Positions 1 to 9,205 are shown, numbered from the stretch's first letter. The stretch is DNA of 64,000 nucleotides from Streptomyces griseus subsp. griseus (GCF_000720255.1 NZ_JOJE01000005.1:62001-126000); one strand, 5' to 3'. The notes: generated from the sequence alone by a model not told the origin. Made by a program: numbers and translations.

Positions 1-2294
1 CCCGCCGTGGTGGCCCGCAGCACCTTGTACCGGGCCGAGAGGTCGGGGTCGGTCCAGGCGAGCTCCACGGCGTCGGCGCCCGCGGTGGCCCGCAGGTCGG
101 TGGCGGCGCGTCGGGGACGCGGGGTGCTCCACACCTCGCCCCTGGCCGACGACGTCACGGTGACGTTGTCGAAGGCGCCGGTGCCGGTCTCGGCGTACTC
201 CTCGTCGACGCCCAGGCATGAGGTGAGGGCGAGCCCGGCGTACGCGGTGCGGCCGAGGTCGACCTCGGTGGAGCCGACCTCGCTCCAGTTCACGCCGTCC
301 GGGGAGATGGCTCCGGTGCAGGTCCGGCCCTTGCGGGTGATGCGGACCCAGTACGGCATCCGCAGGCGGTAGCCGTCGCCCGCGCCTTCGACGTACGGCG
401 CCTGAAGGGGGGTCGCCGACTCGGGCAGCTCACCCAGGCTGGAGATCGGGAACGACGCGCTGGTGGTGATGGCCGTCTGCTGGCTGGGCGGCACGGGCGT
501 GCTGCCGGTGCCGGAGACGGGCGCCCCGGCCTCGGGCCGTACGGTCCACACGCCGCTCCAGGTGTGCAGCGGCAGCCCCTGGATCAGCATCGACGCGTGG
601 GCGGCGGCCGCGTCGAGGGAGCCGCGGAGGGTGACGCCGATCTTGGAGTACTGGGAGCTGAGCGGGAACACGATGCGCGCGGTGACGGAGCCGTCGCCGG
701 GCAGCGGCAGATGCACCACCCGGTAGGAGTCCGCGGTACCGCCGGCCTCCAGCACGAACCGCTCCCCGTCGAACAGGGCGGACCCGGTGCGCTCGACGTC
801 CCCGACGTCCCGGGTCGCCCATGGCTCGGGCAGTCCGGCGGTGGCCGCGACCCAGCCGGAACTGTCGCTGCTGCCGTGGGAGTTGGCGGCGGCGACCTGG
901 TAGTAGTAGGTCCGTCCGGTGCGGGCACCGGTGTCGGTGTACGTGGGCTCGTCGATGCCGGAGGCGATCTCCTCGTACGGCCCGTCGGGGGCGGTGGCCC
1001 GCTGGACGGTGTAGGCGCTCGCCCAGGCCGACGGCAGCCAGCTGACGGTGACGGACCCGTCCTCCCCCGCCGCCGTGACGCCCGCCGGGGTCGCCGGCAC
1101 GGTCGGCGCGGGTGCCTTGGCGCCGGCGTAGGTGAAGGTGCCGAAGCTGGGCAGGTCGTCGTTGCTGCCCTCGACGAGCCGGGTGCCGCCGGTGCCGCGG
1201 AAGACGGCGGCCTTCGTGTACGGGGTGTCGAGGCCGCGGACGCCGGCGTAGTGGGAGTAGTACATCTCGTAGATCGGGGGGAGGGTGCCGCGTCCGGTGG
1301 CGGAGACGGTCTTCTTGATGTACTTGCCGGTGCGGTCGAGGTCGGTGGTGAAGGGGACGTCGCCGCCGAGGTTGTAGCGGGCGGCGTACTCGGCGTTGGC
1401 GAGGATGCGGTTGTCGGCGAAGCCCCACAGGTCGACGCCCTGGTTCCAGGCGACCTGCGCGGCGTCGCCCATCAGGCCGACGGCGAGCTGCTCGTGGCCC
1501 TGGTCGCGGCCGCTCTCCTGGCCCTGGCCCGCCTCGGTGACGACACGGTTCAGGACGCTGCCGTTGCCCGCGCCGGCGGCGGCGAACCGCAGGGCGTCCT
1601 CGAACAGGGTGGGCTCCTCGCAGAACACACCGATGGCCAGGATGGACTGAATGGACGTCAGGTCCCAGTTGCCGTTGGCGTAGAGCATGTAGCCGGACAC
1701 GGCCGGATACCAGACGTCCAGGAAGGACCGCTCACAGCGGGCGATGTCCTGCGCGTCCCAGCCGTCGTAGCCGGAGTGGCGCAGCAGTTCGGCCGCGTTG
1801 ACGAACTTGAACGCCTGCAGGCCTGCGCCGAGCGGGCCGTCGGCCCCGGTGATCCCGGTGAGCGTCCTGGACCAGACGTTGAGGATGTCCCGCGCCTTGT
1901 CCGCGTTGGCCCGGTTGCCGGTGACGCACCACATGAGCGCGTTCTGGTAGGCGGCGGCCGAGTCGGCGACCGCCTGGTTCTGGAAGTTGGTGGGGCCGCG
2001 GCCCCAGGTGATGATCTGGCCGGTGTTCTGGACCGCGTACGTGGACTTCGACCGGGCGTGGGCGGCGAACGTGAGGTAGCCGTCGTAGACCGGGGACTCC
2101 TGCGCGGCGACCGCGGCCTTCATGCGGTCCAGGTCCTCCTGGGAGTGCAGGAGGCCGGGGTGTCTGAACGTGAACGCCGCTTCGGCGGCCGTCCGGGCCC
2201 ACGCGGCCGTGGCGGAGGCGGACAGCAGTCCGCCCGCGGCCACGGCCGTGAGCCCCGCCGCTCCGAGGAACGACCGTCTGCTGAGGGAATGCAC
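1..2294 (-). CDS. Secreted alginate-lyase-superfamily polysaccharide lyase with FN3 domain (3' end outside window)
   Basis: Probable extracellular lyase that cleaves uronic-acid-containing polysaccharide. The frame opens at a GTG (2292-2294) preceded by AGGAG and stays open for 764 codons to the left edge, so the C-terminus is missing. A Tat-type signal (SRRSFL, about residues 5-10) is followed by a helical toroid-like domain, about residues 40-380. This carries a GNW motif near residue 206 and ESGRDQGHEQLA near residue 261, both typical of alginate-lyase-like enzymes. A fibronectin type III domain follows at about 400-480, then a beta-rich region and the start of what may be a second FN3. 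It is the last visible gene of the operon that starts at 7379, 28 bases after the GH28-like gene. The superfamily call is firm; the substrate (alginate, glucuronan or pectic) cannot be told. Confidence 0.82.
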   Translation of the reverse strand, partial: MHSLSRRSFLGAAGLTAVAAGGLLSASATAAWARTAAEAAFTFRHPGLLHSQEDLDRMKAAVAAQESPVYDGYLTFAAHARSKSTYAVQNTGQIITWGRGPTNFQNQAVADSAAAYQNALMWCVTGNRANADKARDILNVWSRTLTGITGADGPLGAGLQAFKFVNAAELLRHSGYDGWDAQDIARCERSFLDVWYPAVSGYMLYANGNWDLTSIQSILAIGVFCEEPTLFEDALRFAAAGAGNGSVLNRVVTEAGQGQESGRDQGHEQLAVGLMGDAAQVAWNQGVDLWGFADNRILANAEYAARYNLGGDVPFTTDLDRTGKYIKKTVSATGRGTLPPIYEMYYSHYAGVRGLDTPYTKAAVFRGTGGTRLVEGSNDDLPSFGTFTYAGAKAPAPTVPATPAGVTAAGEDGSVTVSWLPSAWASAYTVQRATAPDGPYEEIASGIDEPTYTDTGARTGRTYYYQVAAANSHGSSDSSGWVAATAGLPEPWATRDVGDVERTGSALFDGERFVLEAGGTADSYRVVHLPLPGDGSVTARIVFPLSSQYSKIGVTLRGSLDAAAAHASMLIQGLPLHTWSGVWTVRPEAGAPVSGTGSTPVPPSQQTAITTSASFPISSLGELPESATPLQAPYVEGAGDGYRLRMPYWVRITRKGRTCTGAISPDGVNWSEVGSTEVDLGRTAYAGLALTSCLGVDEEYAETGTGAFDNVTVTSSARGEVWSTPRPRRAATDLRATAGADAVELAWTDPDLSARYKVLRATTA

Positions 2295-2322
2295 GGGTGT
2301 CTCCTGGTTCAGTGGCGCCGCG

Positions 2323-4107
2323 TCACGCGTGCGCGATGGTGAGCGTGACGGTCCGGGTCGCGGTGCCCACGCTGTTGGTGGCCGAGACCGTGACGGGGAA
2401 GGTGCCGACGTTGTCCCGGGCGGTGCCGGAGATCAGGCCGGTGGCGGTGTCGATCTCCAGGCCCTTCGGCAGCCCGTCGGCGCCGAACGTCGTCGGCAGT
2501 CCGCTCGCCGTGATGAGGTGGTTGAAGACCTGGTTCTTGGTGGCCGTGGCCGCGTCCGGGCTGGTGATCTGGGGCGCGTCGGCGGAGGTCGCCTCGGTGG
2601 AGTTCAGGAACCGCGCGTTCAGCACGTGCTCGTTGGCGTAGGCGGGCATCATGTCCCAGAACGTGTACCAGCCGGGCTTCTTCATCCCGTTGCCGATGAA
2701 CTTGCCGTTGATGACGAGGTTCTGGAAGGTGACGTTCTTGATGGCGTGGTCCGCGTCGTAGCCGACCAGGACCGACGGGTTGGCGTGCGTCCCGGTGTAC
2801 GTCATGTTGCGGATGAAGACGCCGTCGATGCCGCGTCCGACCGAGGTGTTGTAGCTGGTGTTGTACATGACCCGCATGTTGATCAGCTGGCCCCAGCGGA
2901 AGTCGTCCACCCGGATGTCCTGCGCGCGGACGTTCTTCACCAGGTTGCTGTCGCCCGGGTTGAGCGCGATGCAGCCCTGGTAGTTCATCTGCGGTTCGCG
3001 GTGGTCGAGGATGTCGATGTTGCTGAAGACGAGGTTCTCGATGGTCTCGGGGTTGTCGGTGTTGCCGTGCGTGCCGACGTTGATCGGGTGCGCGACGTCG
3101 GCCCAGAGGGTGGAGTCGCGGACGGTGATGTTGCGGCAGTCGCCGTAGTAGTCCCAGCGGTGGGCGTAGATGGCGATGCAGTCGTCGGCGTTGCGCATGT
3201 AGACGCGGTCGATCAGGACGTCCTCGCTGGAGAAGACGTCGATGCCGTCGCCCCACTGGCCGTGGCTGTAGGAGTGGAAGTCACGGATGGTGACCTGCTT
3301 CGACTGGCCGACGGTGATCGCGTAGCCGCTGCTCGGGTTGAGCACCATGACGCCGTCGACCTCGATGTTCTCGGAGTACTCGATGAGCACCCCGTTGGCC
3401 GAGTTGTAGATCACGCCGCGGCCGCGCAGCCGGGCGTTCTCCACCTCGTGGAACTCCACCCGGGACGTCAGCACGGCGCCGCCGGCCAGGTAGACCGTCT
3501 TGCCGCTGGGCACCTTCACCACGCCGTCGGTGGTCTTGTGCAGACCGGGGCCGAAGTAGATGACGTCCTCGTCGTCGGGGTCGGGGACGTGCGTCTCGAT
3601 CGCATTGGCGTGCAGCTGGAGGTTGTTGAAGATGTCGCCGTCGATCTCGATGGAGAGGTTGCGCGGCTCGGTGAGGGTGAAGCTCACCGTGGCGCCGTCC
3701 ACCGTGAAGTCGATGTCGTACGACGTGGGGCGGATCCGCGCGGTGCCGATGGTTCCCTTGGCCGAGGTGACGGCGATTTCCACGGTCCCGTCGAAGTCGA
3801 ACATGGCCACGGAGGAGTTGTAGACGGGACCGCTGCCCGTGTTGGCGTCGATCATCTTCGCCCGGGCCCGGTAGACGGGCACCGTCTGCCATTCGCCGCC
3901 CTGGGTGCGGGCCTTGACGGAGTAACTGGTGTTGGTGGGGACCCCGCTCGGGATCGGGTACACCACCAGCTTGTCGGGGGCCCCGGCCGCGTCGGCGGCT
4001 CTCGCGGTGCCGGCCGCGGCGCCGAGCAGAGTGTACGCGGCGGCGGTGGCACCGGCGGCCTGGAGAAGGGTGCGCCGGGACGGTCCGGTGCTCTGGGCGT
4101 CGTTCAT
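2323..4107 (-). CDS. Secreted GH28-like right-handed beta-helix glycosidase
   Basis: Likely exported polysaccharide-degrading enzyme related to polygalacturonases. I chose the ATG at 4105-4107 because AAGGAA lies nine bases upstream and a Tat signal (SRRTLL, residues 10-15) follows; a frame extension to 4149 lacks both. The middle shows repeated short beta-helix turns with the GH28-style acidic pattern GDGIDVF (about residue 285) and NADDCIAIY (about 307), then AHPINVGTHG where GH28 enzymes carry their histidine. The last 80 residues look like a putative Ig-like (He_PIG) domain, including GLPKGLEIDTATGLISGT. It is 594 residues long. It lies 58 bases after the permease gene in the same operon as the lyase, which points to breakdown of a uronic-acid polymer. 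The exact bond cut is unknown. Confidence 0.82.
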   Translation of the reverse strand: MNDAQSTGPSRRTLLQAAGATAAAYTLLGAAAGTARAADAAGAPDKLVVYPIPSGVPTNTSYSVKARTQGGEWQTVPVYRARAKMIDANTGSGPVYNSSVAMFDFDGTVEIAVTSAKGTIGTARIRPTSYDIDFTVDGATVSFTLTEPRNLSIEIDGDIFNNLQLHANAIETHVPDPDDEDVIYFGPGLHKTTDGVVKVPSGKTVYLAGGAVLTSRVEFHEVENARLRGRGVIYNSANGVLIEYSENIEVDGVMVLNPSSGYAITVGQSKQVTIRDFHSYSHGQWGDGIDVFSSEDVLIDRVYMRNADDCIAIYAHRWDYYGDCRNITVRDSTLWADVAHPINVGTHGNTDNPETIENLVFSNIDILDHREPQMNYQGCIALNPGDSNLVKNVRAQDIRVDDFRWGQLINMRVMYNTSYNTSVGRGIDGVFIRNMTYTGTHANPSVLVGYDADHAIKNVTFQNLVINGKFIGNGMKKPGWYTFWDMMPAYANEHVLNARFLNSTEATSADAPQITSPDAATATKNQVFNHLITASGLPTTFGADGLPKGLEIDTATGLISGTARDNVGTFPVTVSATNSVGTATRTVTLTIAHA

Positions 4108-4165
4108 GAAGCGGTTCCTTCGGCGAAGAGGGAGATGAGAGAGGGACACGGGGAGGACGGCGGGG

Positions 4166-5038
4166 CTACTTGAGCCCGGACGTCGACATCCCGGCGACGA
4201 AGCCTCGCTGGGCGACGAGGAAGATCAGCAGGATCGGGACGACGTACATCACGGAGGCCGCGGCCTGGAGCTCGGGGACGGGCGTACCGGCCTCGCTGAC
4301 GTAGGCGGTCATCACGGCGACGGCGAGCGTGGTGCGGTCCGTGGACAGCAGCAGTTGCGGGGCGATGTAGTCGCCCCAGGTCCAGGTGAAGGCGATGATG
4401 AAGCTCGTGGACAGCACGGGCCAGGACTGCGGAAGGAAGATCCGCCAGAAGATCGCCGCGTATCCGCAGCCGTCGACGATCGCGGCCTCCTCCAGCTCGC
4501 GTGGCATGCTCGCGAAGAACTGCCGGAAGAGGAAGACCAGATACGGCGCCGCGGACAGGCCCCACAGCACCCACGGCCAGTACGTGTCGACCATCCCGAG
4601 CTTGGCGAAGATCAGGTAGGTGGGCAGCAAAGTGACCATCTGGGGCAGCATCATCGAGCCGAGCAGGACGCCGAACAGCCACTTCTTGCCGGGTGCGTCC
4701 AGGCGCGCGAAGCCATAGCCGACCCAGGCGGAGCTGAGGGTGACGAGCGTGGCGTAGAGCAGGGCGATGATCAGGGAGTTGCGGGCGTAGCCGAGGAAGT
4801 CGATCTGGTCGAAGGCGTCGGCGAAGTTGTGCCACTGGAAGGCCCGGGGCAGCCAGTGCACGGGCGAGGCGGCCAGTTCGCCCTGGGTCTTCAGGCCGCT
4901 GAGGATCAGCCAGCCGAAGGGGCCGAGGAACAGTCCGGTGACGGAGACGAGGACCGTGTAGAGGGCGAGGCGCTTGGCGCGTATCCGCACCCGGACGTCG
5001 GGCGGCGCCGGCTTGGGCGGCAGGCTGGTGGCGGTCAC
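4166..5038 (-). CDS. Carbohydrate ABC transporter permease (MalG-like)
   Basis: Inner-membrane permease of a CUT1-family sugar importer, 290 residues. The GTG at 5036-5038 overlaps the stop of the upstream permease (GTGA), which fixes the start and implies translational coupling; the in-frame ATG at 5134 lies inside that gene. About six hydrophobic segments are visible. The cytoplasmic EAA loop reads EEAAIVDGCGYAAIFWRIFLP and would contact the ATPase. No ATPase gene is present in the operon, so a shared MsiK-type ATPase encoded elsewhere is likely, as is usual for Streptomyces sugar importers. Confidence 0.93.
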   Translation of the reverse strand: MTATSLPPKPAPPDVRVRIRAKRLALYTVLVSVTGLFLGPFGWLILSGLKTQGELAASPVHWLPRAFQWHNFADAFDQIDFLGYARNSLIIALLYATLVTLSSAWVGYGFARLDAPGKKWLFGVLLGSMMLPQMVTLLPTYLIFAKLGMVDTYWPWVLWGLSAAPYLVFLFRQFFASMPRELEEAAIVDGCGYAAIFWRIFLPQSWPVLSTSFIIAFTWTWGDYIAPQLLLSTDRTTLAVAVMTAYVSEAGTPVPELQAAASVMYVVPILLIFLVAQRGFVAGMSTSGLK

Positions 5039-6033
5039 TTCTTCGCCTCCGGGTCGACGTTGTAGAACACCGCGCCGGACGTGAACTTGAAGATCAGTCC
5101 GGTCACGACGAGGATCAGGACGAAGAGCACCCACAGCAGCGCGGAGGCGTAGCCGTAGCGGCCGAGCGCGAAGTACTGCGCGAACACGTGCATCATGTAG
5201 AGGTAGTTGGACTGCGGGACCGTGGTGATACCGCTCGTGTCGCCGAGCGGCGCCAGCAGCAGCGGCATGATGGTCTGCACCGAGGCGATCATTCCGGTCA
5301 CCGTCTGGAAGAGCAGGACGGGCGACAGCAGCGGCACGGTGATACTGCGGAAGGTGCGCCAGGCACTCGCCCCGTCGATGCGGGCGGCCTCGTGGAGTTC
5401 CCGGGGTACGTCCTGCAGCCCGGCCAGCGAGATGATCATGACGTTACCGGCGCCCCACAGCACCGTCATCAGCAGCACGTAGCGGGCGTAGGGGTCGGCC
5501 AGCCAGCCCACGGCGTCGATGCCGAAGAAGGTCAGGACGCCGTTGGCGGCACCGGAGTTCTGGTCGAAGAGCAACTTGAAGGCGAGGCCCGCGCCCACCG
5601 GCGGCACCACGGCGGGCAGATAGATCAGGGTCCGGAACAGGCCACGCGCCTTGATCGGCCGGTTGACCAGGACGGCGAGGGCGAGGCCCGCGATGATCGA
5701 CAGCGGCACCGAGGTCACCGCGAAAAGGCCCGTGCGACCCAGCGCGTCCCAGGTGACCGGGTCGTTCAGCAGCTCGCGGTAGTTGCCGAGTCCCACATAG
5801 CGCCAGTTCGGGGAGATGCCGTCGAACGTGGTGAAACTCAGCCACAGCGCGTACACCATCGGCGTGACGGTCAGCAACAGGAAACCGACGATCCAGGGCG
5901 AGGTGAACATGTAGAACGCCCGGTGCCTGCGCGCGGTCATCGAGATCCGCCGCCCGCCGGTGGCGGGTGCCCGACCGGCCCTGGCGGCGGCGCCTTGCCG
6001 GCCCGCGACGGAGGAGATCTGGTCGACCGTCAT
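5035..6033 (-). CDS. Carbohydrate ABC transporter permease (MalF-like)
   Basis: First membrane subunit of the same importer, 332 residues. A basic, alanine-rich N-terminus of about 35 residues precedes the first of six transmembrane segments (FYMFTSPWIVGFLLLT). The EAA loop is HEAARIDGASAWRTFRSITVP. The ATG at 6031-6033 overlaps the stop of the binding-protein gene (ATGA), and the 3' end overlaps the next permease, so the three transport genes form a tightly coupled block. Together with the adjacent lyase and glycosidase it should import the oligosaccharides they release. Confidence 0.93.
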   Translation of the reverse strand: MTVDQISSVAGRQGAAARAGRAPATGGRRISMTARRHRAFYMFTSPWIVGFLLLTVTPMVYALWLSFTTFDGISPNWRYVGLGNYRELLNDPVTWDALGRTGLFAVTSVPLSIIAGLALAVLVNRPIKARGLFRTLIYLPAVVPPVGAGLAFKLLFDQNSGAANGVLTFFGIDAVGWLADPYARYVLLMTVLWGAGNVMIISLAGLQDVPRELHEAARIDGASAWRTFRSITVPLLSPVLLFQTVTGMIASVQTIMPLLLAPLGDTSGITTVPQSNYLYMMHVFAQYFALGRYGYASALLWVLFVLILVVTGLIFKFTSGAVFYNVDPEAKK

Positions 6034-7379
6034 CCCACTTGCTCCTTACCGCGCTTGAGCTGCTCGTTGATGGCCGAGTTCAGGCGCCCGGCGAGGGTGT
6101 CGACGGAGATCTGGCCGTTCATCGCGGCGGGCGCGATCTGGTTGAAGAGGGCGTCGACCGCGTCCGCCCTGCTGTAGGGGGTGAAGGAGACCACCGAGAA
6201 GTGCTTCAGCTCGTTCTCCTGCACCTTCAGCACGCGCTTCTGGTAGTCCTCCTTGGCCGGCATCAGCGACCGCATCGACTTCAGGGTGGGGATGCCCCAG
6301 CCGCCGGAGGCGCGGGCCTTGGCGGGCTCCTCGCCGAAGAACCATTCGAAGACCCGCCATGCGGCGTCCTTGTTCTTCGACCCGCGCGGCATCCACAGAC
6401 CGGTGCCGCCCTGGCAGGCGCTGATCCGCGGACCGCCCGAGAAGACCGGGGCGGGCGCCAGGCGGGACACCGCCGCCAGCTTCCTGTCGGTGCCGATCAT
6501 GCCGCCCATCCAGTAGCCGGAGTTCGACATGGCCAGCCGCCCGGCCTGGTAGGTGGGCCCGTCCCAGCCGTTGGGGTCGGGCTGGATGAGGCTCGGCCCG
6601 ACCTTGGTCCGGCAGTAGTCGATGTACCAGGCCAGCGCCTTGCGGGCCTCGGGGGTGGTGAAGTCGACCCGGGAGAAGTCGTCGTTGAAGAGGCTGCCTC
6701 CGGCGGACACCGTCATGGTCGCCAGGAGCGTGGACCGGGTCAGTCCGCCGTAGCTGCCACCGAAAACCGTGGTCTGGCCCTTCTTGCGCTGCACGAGACG
6801 CTTGGCGGTGTCCAGCCACTCCTCGTACGTGACCGGCTCGGTCTCCGGCGGGTAGTCGGCACCGCCCTTGTCGAAAGCCGCGGTGTCGTACCAGTACATG
6901 GAGTCCTGGGAGAAGTCCTTCGCCATGCCGTAGCGCGGCCCCTTGCCCTGGGTGCGGCCGTCGTACCGCCACAGGTCGTTGACGGGGTCCAGGTCGTCGA
7001 GCTTGAGGACACCGCTCCGGGCGAAGTAGGAGTCCAGTTCCTCGGCCACGTCCCGCGCCGCGAAGAACGGCGCGTCCACGGCGCCGACGCCGCGCACCAG
7101 GTCGGGCGGGTTGCCGTTGGTGAGCATCGCGATCAGCTTGGTGATGTCGTACTTCACCAGGAGGATCTTGATGCCGAGGTCCTTCTTGGCCTGTTGGACC
7201 TGCTCCGGGAGGATGTCTCCGGAGTTGACCATCACGGTGACGGTCTCACCCGAGCCGCTGACGCCGCTGGACACCTGCATCGCGCAGCCGCTCAGCGCCG
7301 ACGCACCGGCCATGGCACCGCCGGCCGACAGGGCGAGGAATCGGCGCCGACTGGGAGGAGCACCGGCATGCGAGCGCAT
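6030..7379 (-). CDS. Extracellular sugar-binding lipoprotein of ABC importer
   Basis: Solute-binding protein, 449 residues. The start is the ATG at 7377-7379, preceded by a GGTGAGG-type ribosome site; upstream in-frame codons give no sensible signal peptide. The N-terminus combines a twin-arginine motif (SRRRFL) with a lipobox ending LSGC, so it is probably exported folded and lipid-anchored. The rest has the family 1 solute-binding pattern, including GTGLWMPRGSKNKDAAWRVF near the hinge. It is the first gene of the leftward operon; the palindrome at 7457-7474 sits about 80 bases upstream and is the likely site of LacI control. Confidence 0.92.
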   Translation of the reverse strand: MRSHAGAPPSRRRFLALSAGGAMAGASALSGCAMQVSSGVSGSGETVTVMVNSGDILPEQVQQAKKDLGIKILLVKYDITKLIAMLTNGNPPDLVRGVGAVDAPFFAARDVAEELDSYFARSGVLKLDDLDPVNDLWRYDGRTQGKGPRYGMAKDFSQDSMYWYDTAAFDKGGADYPPETEPVTYEEWLDTAKRLVQRKKGQTTVFGGSYGGLTRSTLLATMTVSAGGSLFNDDFSRVDFTTPEARKALAWYIDYCRTKVGPSLIQPDPNGWDGPTYQAGRLAMSNSGYWMGGMIGTDRKLAAVSRLAPAPVFSGGPRISACQGGTGLWMPRGSKNKDAAWRVFEWFFGEEPAKARASGGWGIPTLKSMRSLMPAKEDYQKRVLKVQENELKHFSVVSFTPYSRADAVDALFNQIAPAAMNGQISVDTLAGRLNSAINEQLKRGKEQVG

Positions 7380-7456
7380 GAAGGCCTCACCTTCTGTCTC
7401 AAGGGGAACGCGCGACTCCTCGGTCGTGCACCCCGGATCGCAGATTTCAGTAACAG

Positions 7457-7474
7457 GTAGCAACCGGTTGCTAC
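7457..7474. promoter_or_regulatory. 18-bp perfect palindrome, likely LacI-family operator
   Basis: GTAGCAACCGGTTGCTAC is a perfect inverted repeat with a central CpG, the usual form of a LacI-family operator. It lies 78 bases ahead of the binding-protein start. The same AACCGG(T/T) core recurs at 7720 and 10514 around the LacI gene at 9202. The binding protein is inferred from position only. Confidence 0.8.
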
Positions 7475-7719
7475 GGCCGAGTGGGCAGAGCTTCTTCCGG
7501 CCAGAAGGGCACGTCAAGGGTCTTCGCAGACTTTCGAAAACTCTGCACAAGGGCGAGGACGGGCGGGCGCCTGGTCGAAGGGCGGTCGAGAGGGCTGAGC
7601 TGTGAGGCTCTGAGCTGGGGAAATGTGCGTGGATCGGGTCGTCTCCGCTGTGGAGTCGGCGGTCTGGGCGGGCCGTCGGCGAGGACGGAGGCGTTGCGGT
7701 CGGCGGCACTCATGGGTCG

Positions 7720-7731
7720 ACAACCGGTTGT
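7720..7731. promoter_or_regulatory. 12-bp palindrome with AACCGGTT core
   Basis: ACAACCGGTTGT is a perfect inverted repeat 246 bases from the stronger site at 7457. Two sites at this spacing could allow looping by a LacI tetramer, or could serve the two divergent promoters separately. Confidence 0.6.
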
Positions 7732-7917
7732 GAGCGGGATCGGTTCGCGGTGCCACCGATCCACCGGAGCTCGCCCTCGGAAACGCGTTACGGCGGCCTG
7801 TTCCGGGCCCCGTTCGGTGGGCTGTACTGATCAATCACGCGAAGCATCACCATGACATGGGCATTTGGTCCCGATACCGGTCGAAAGATTTCCCCGGGCC
7901 GTGGCCCGTTCCGGTGA

Positions 7918-7947
7918 TTGACCCTGCCTCCACGGCAGATCTACGGT
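7918..7947 (+). promoter_or_regulatory. Putative promoter of the hydroxyacid dehydrogenase gene
   Basis: TTGACC (7918-7923) and TACGGT (7942-7947) are separated by 18 bases, a good match to a housekeeping-type Streptomyces promoter. They lie 46 bases before the ATG at 7993. A small TTTC-A-GAAA repeat follows at 7957-7965. Confidence 0.5.
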
Positions 7948-7992
7948 AGAAGACGCTTTCAGAAAATGTTTCCCCAGCCCCCCAGGAGAGTC

Positions 7993-9018
7993 ATGCCCAG
8001 CGCCCAGTTGCCCAGGGCCGTGTTCGCCATGGATCCGGTGCACCTCCCGTTGCTCTTCCCGGCGCCCCTGATGGACCGGCTCCAGCGGACGGCACGGATC
8101 GACCCCGCGCTCGTCGTACGGGACTTCACCGACCCCGCCGCCGACCCCGCCGTCGCCGCCGCACTGGCCGACGCCGAGGTCCTGATCACCGGCTGGGGCT
8201 GTCCCCACCTCGACGCGGACACCCTGGCCGCGACACCCCGGCTGCGCGCGGTCCTGCACGCGGCGGGCTCCGTCCGCTCGCTGGTCGGCGAGGCCGTCTG
8301 GGACCACGGCACCACCGTCTCCAGCGCGGTCACCGGCAACGCGCTGCCCGTCGCCGAGTACACGCTCGCGATGATCCTGCTGGCCGGGAAGGACGCGTTC
8401 ACCCACCGCGAGCGCTTCCGCGCCACCCACGCCCAGCCGACGTCGGCCGAGACCGCGGCCATCGGCAACGTCGGCCGCCGCGTCGGCGTCATCGGCGCCT
8501 CACGGGTCGGCCGCCGCCTGCTCGAACTCCTGCGGCCCCACGACTTCCAGGTACTGCTCCACGACCCCTACGTCGACGCCGCCGAGGCCGCCGCACTCGG
8601 TGCGGAGCCGGTGTCGCTGGAGGACCTGCTGCGCCGCAGCGACATCGTCAGCCTGCACGCGCCCGACATCCCCGAGACGCACCACATGCTGGACCGGCCC
8701 CGGCTCGCGCTGATCCGGGACGGGGGCGTGCTCATCAACACCTCCCGGGGTGCGCTCGTCGACCACGAGGCGCTGACCGGGGAGCTGGTGTCCGGCCGGC
8801 TGCACGCGGTCCTGGACGTGACGGAGCCCGAGCCCCTGCCCGCGGACTCACCGCTCTACACGCTGCCGAACGTGTTCCTCACCCCGCACATCGCGGGGTC
8901 CCTGGGGAACGAGCTGGAGCGGTTGGGGCAGATCGTGGTGGAGGAGCTGGAGAGGCTGGCGGGGGGTGTGGGGCTTGTGCATGAGGTGCGGCACGCCGAT
9001 CTTGCACGGGTCGCTTGA
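7993..9018 (+). CDS. D-isomer-specific 2-hydroxyacid dehydrogenase
   Basis: NAD(P)-dependent oxidoreductase of the D-lactate/phosphoglycerate dehydrogenase family, 341 residues. The ATG at 7993 has CAGGAG seven bases upstream. The Rossmann segment reads VGVIGASRVGRRLLELL, the substrate arginine lies in NTSRGALVDHEAL and the catalytic histidine in TPHIAGS. It is divergent from the lyase/transport operon and upstream of the LacI gene, so it may reduce or oxidise a 2-keto or 2-hydroxy acid made from the imported sugar. The substrate is not determined. Confidence 0.9.
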   Translation: MPSAQLPRAVFAMDPVHLPLLFPAPLMDRLQRTARIDPALVVRDFTDPAADPAVAAALADAEVLITGWGCPHLDADTLAATPRLRAVLHAAGSVRSLVGEAVWDHGTTVSSAVTGNALPVAEYTLAMILLAGKDAFTHRERFRATHAQPTSAETAAIGNVGRRVGVIGASRVGRRLLELLRPHDFQVLLHDPYVDAAEAAALGAEPVSLEDLLRRSDIVSLHAPDIPETHHMLDRPRLALIRDGGVLINTSRGALVDHEALTGELVSGRLHAVLDVTEPEPLPADSPLYTLPNVFLTPHIAGSLGNELERLGQIVVEELERLAGGVGLVHEVRHADLARVA

Positions 9019-9115
9019 AAGGGCCCATCACCCCTGCCGGTCACCCCGGCCGGAAACAACCAACCCCCACCCCCTCAGCATCCACCCCCCGCACCCTCCC
9101 CCACCTGGAGGAACC

Positions 9116-9205
9116 ATGGGATACGGTTTCCGCACCGGCGAGAGGCGCCGCACCTCCGGCCTCCCCGGTGATCCGCACGCGACGGTGAAGGAGCCGCAAC
9201 CGTGA
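9116..9205 (+). CDS. 29-residue ORF coupled to the LacI gene
   Basis: A short ORF (MGYGFRTGERRRTSG and on to VKEPQP) opens at an ATG with a very strong GGAGGA site six bases upstream. Its TGA (9203-9205) overlaps the GTG of the regulator (9202-9204). The layout is that of a leader ORF whose translation feeds ribosomes into the next gene, but the regulator also has its own GAAGGAG site. The peptide is basic and glycine-rich, and I recognise no family. It could be a regulatory upstream ORF or an alternative N-terminal reading with no function. Confidence 0.42.
   Translation: MGYGFRTGERRRTSGLPGDPHATVKEPQP

Larger units (their letters stand above)
7380..7992. promoter_or_regulatory. Divergent intergenic control region (613 bp, no gene seen)
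   Basis: This gap separates the leftward transport/lyase operon from the rightward dehydrogenase. I see no convincing short gene in it. It holds the 18-bp palindrome at 7457-7474, the 12-bp palindrome at 7720-7731 and a promoter-like pair at 7918-7947, listed separately. The rest has no structure I can name. Confidence 0.6.

Noticed and set aside
2122..4173. A 683-codon plus-strand frame opposite the GH28-like gene
   Set aside because: Val/Asp/Gly-rich antisense translation of a well-supported gene.
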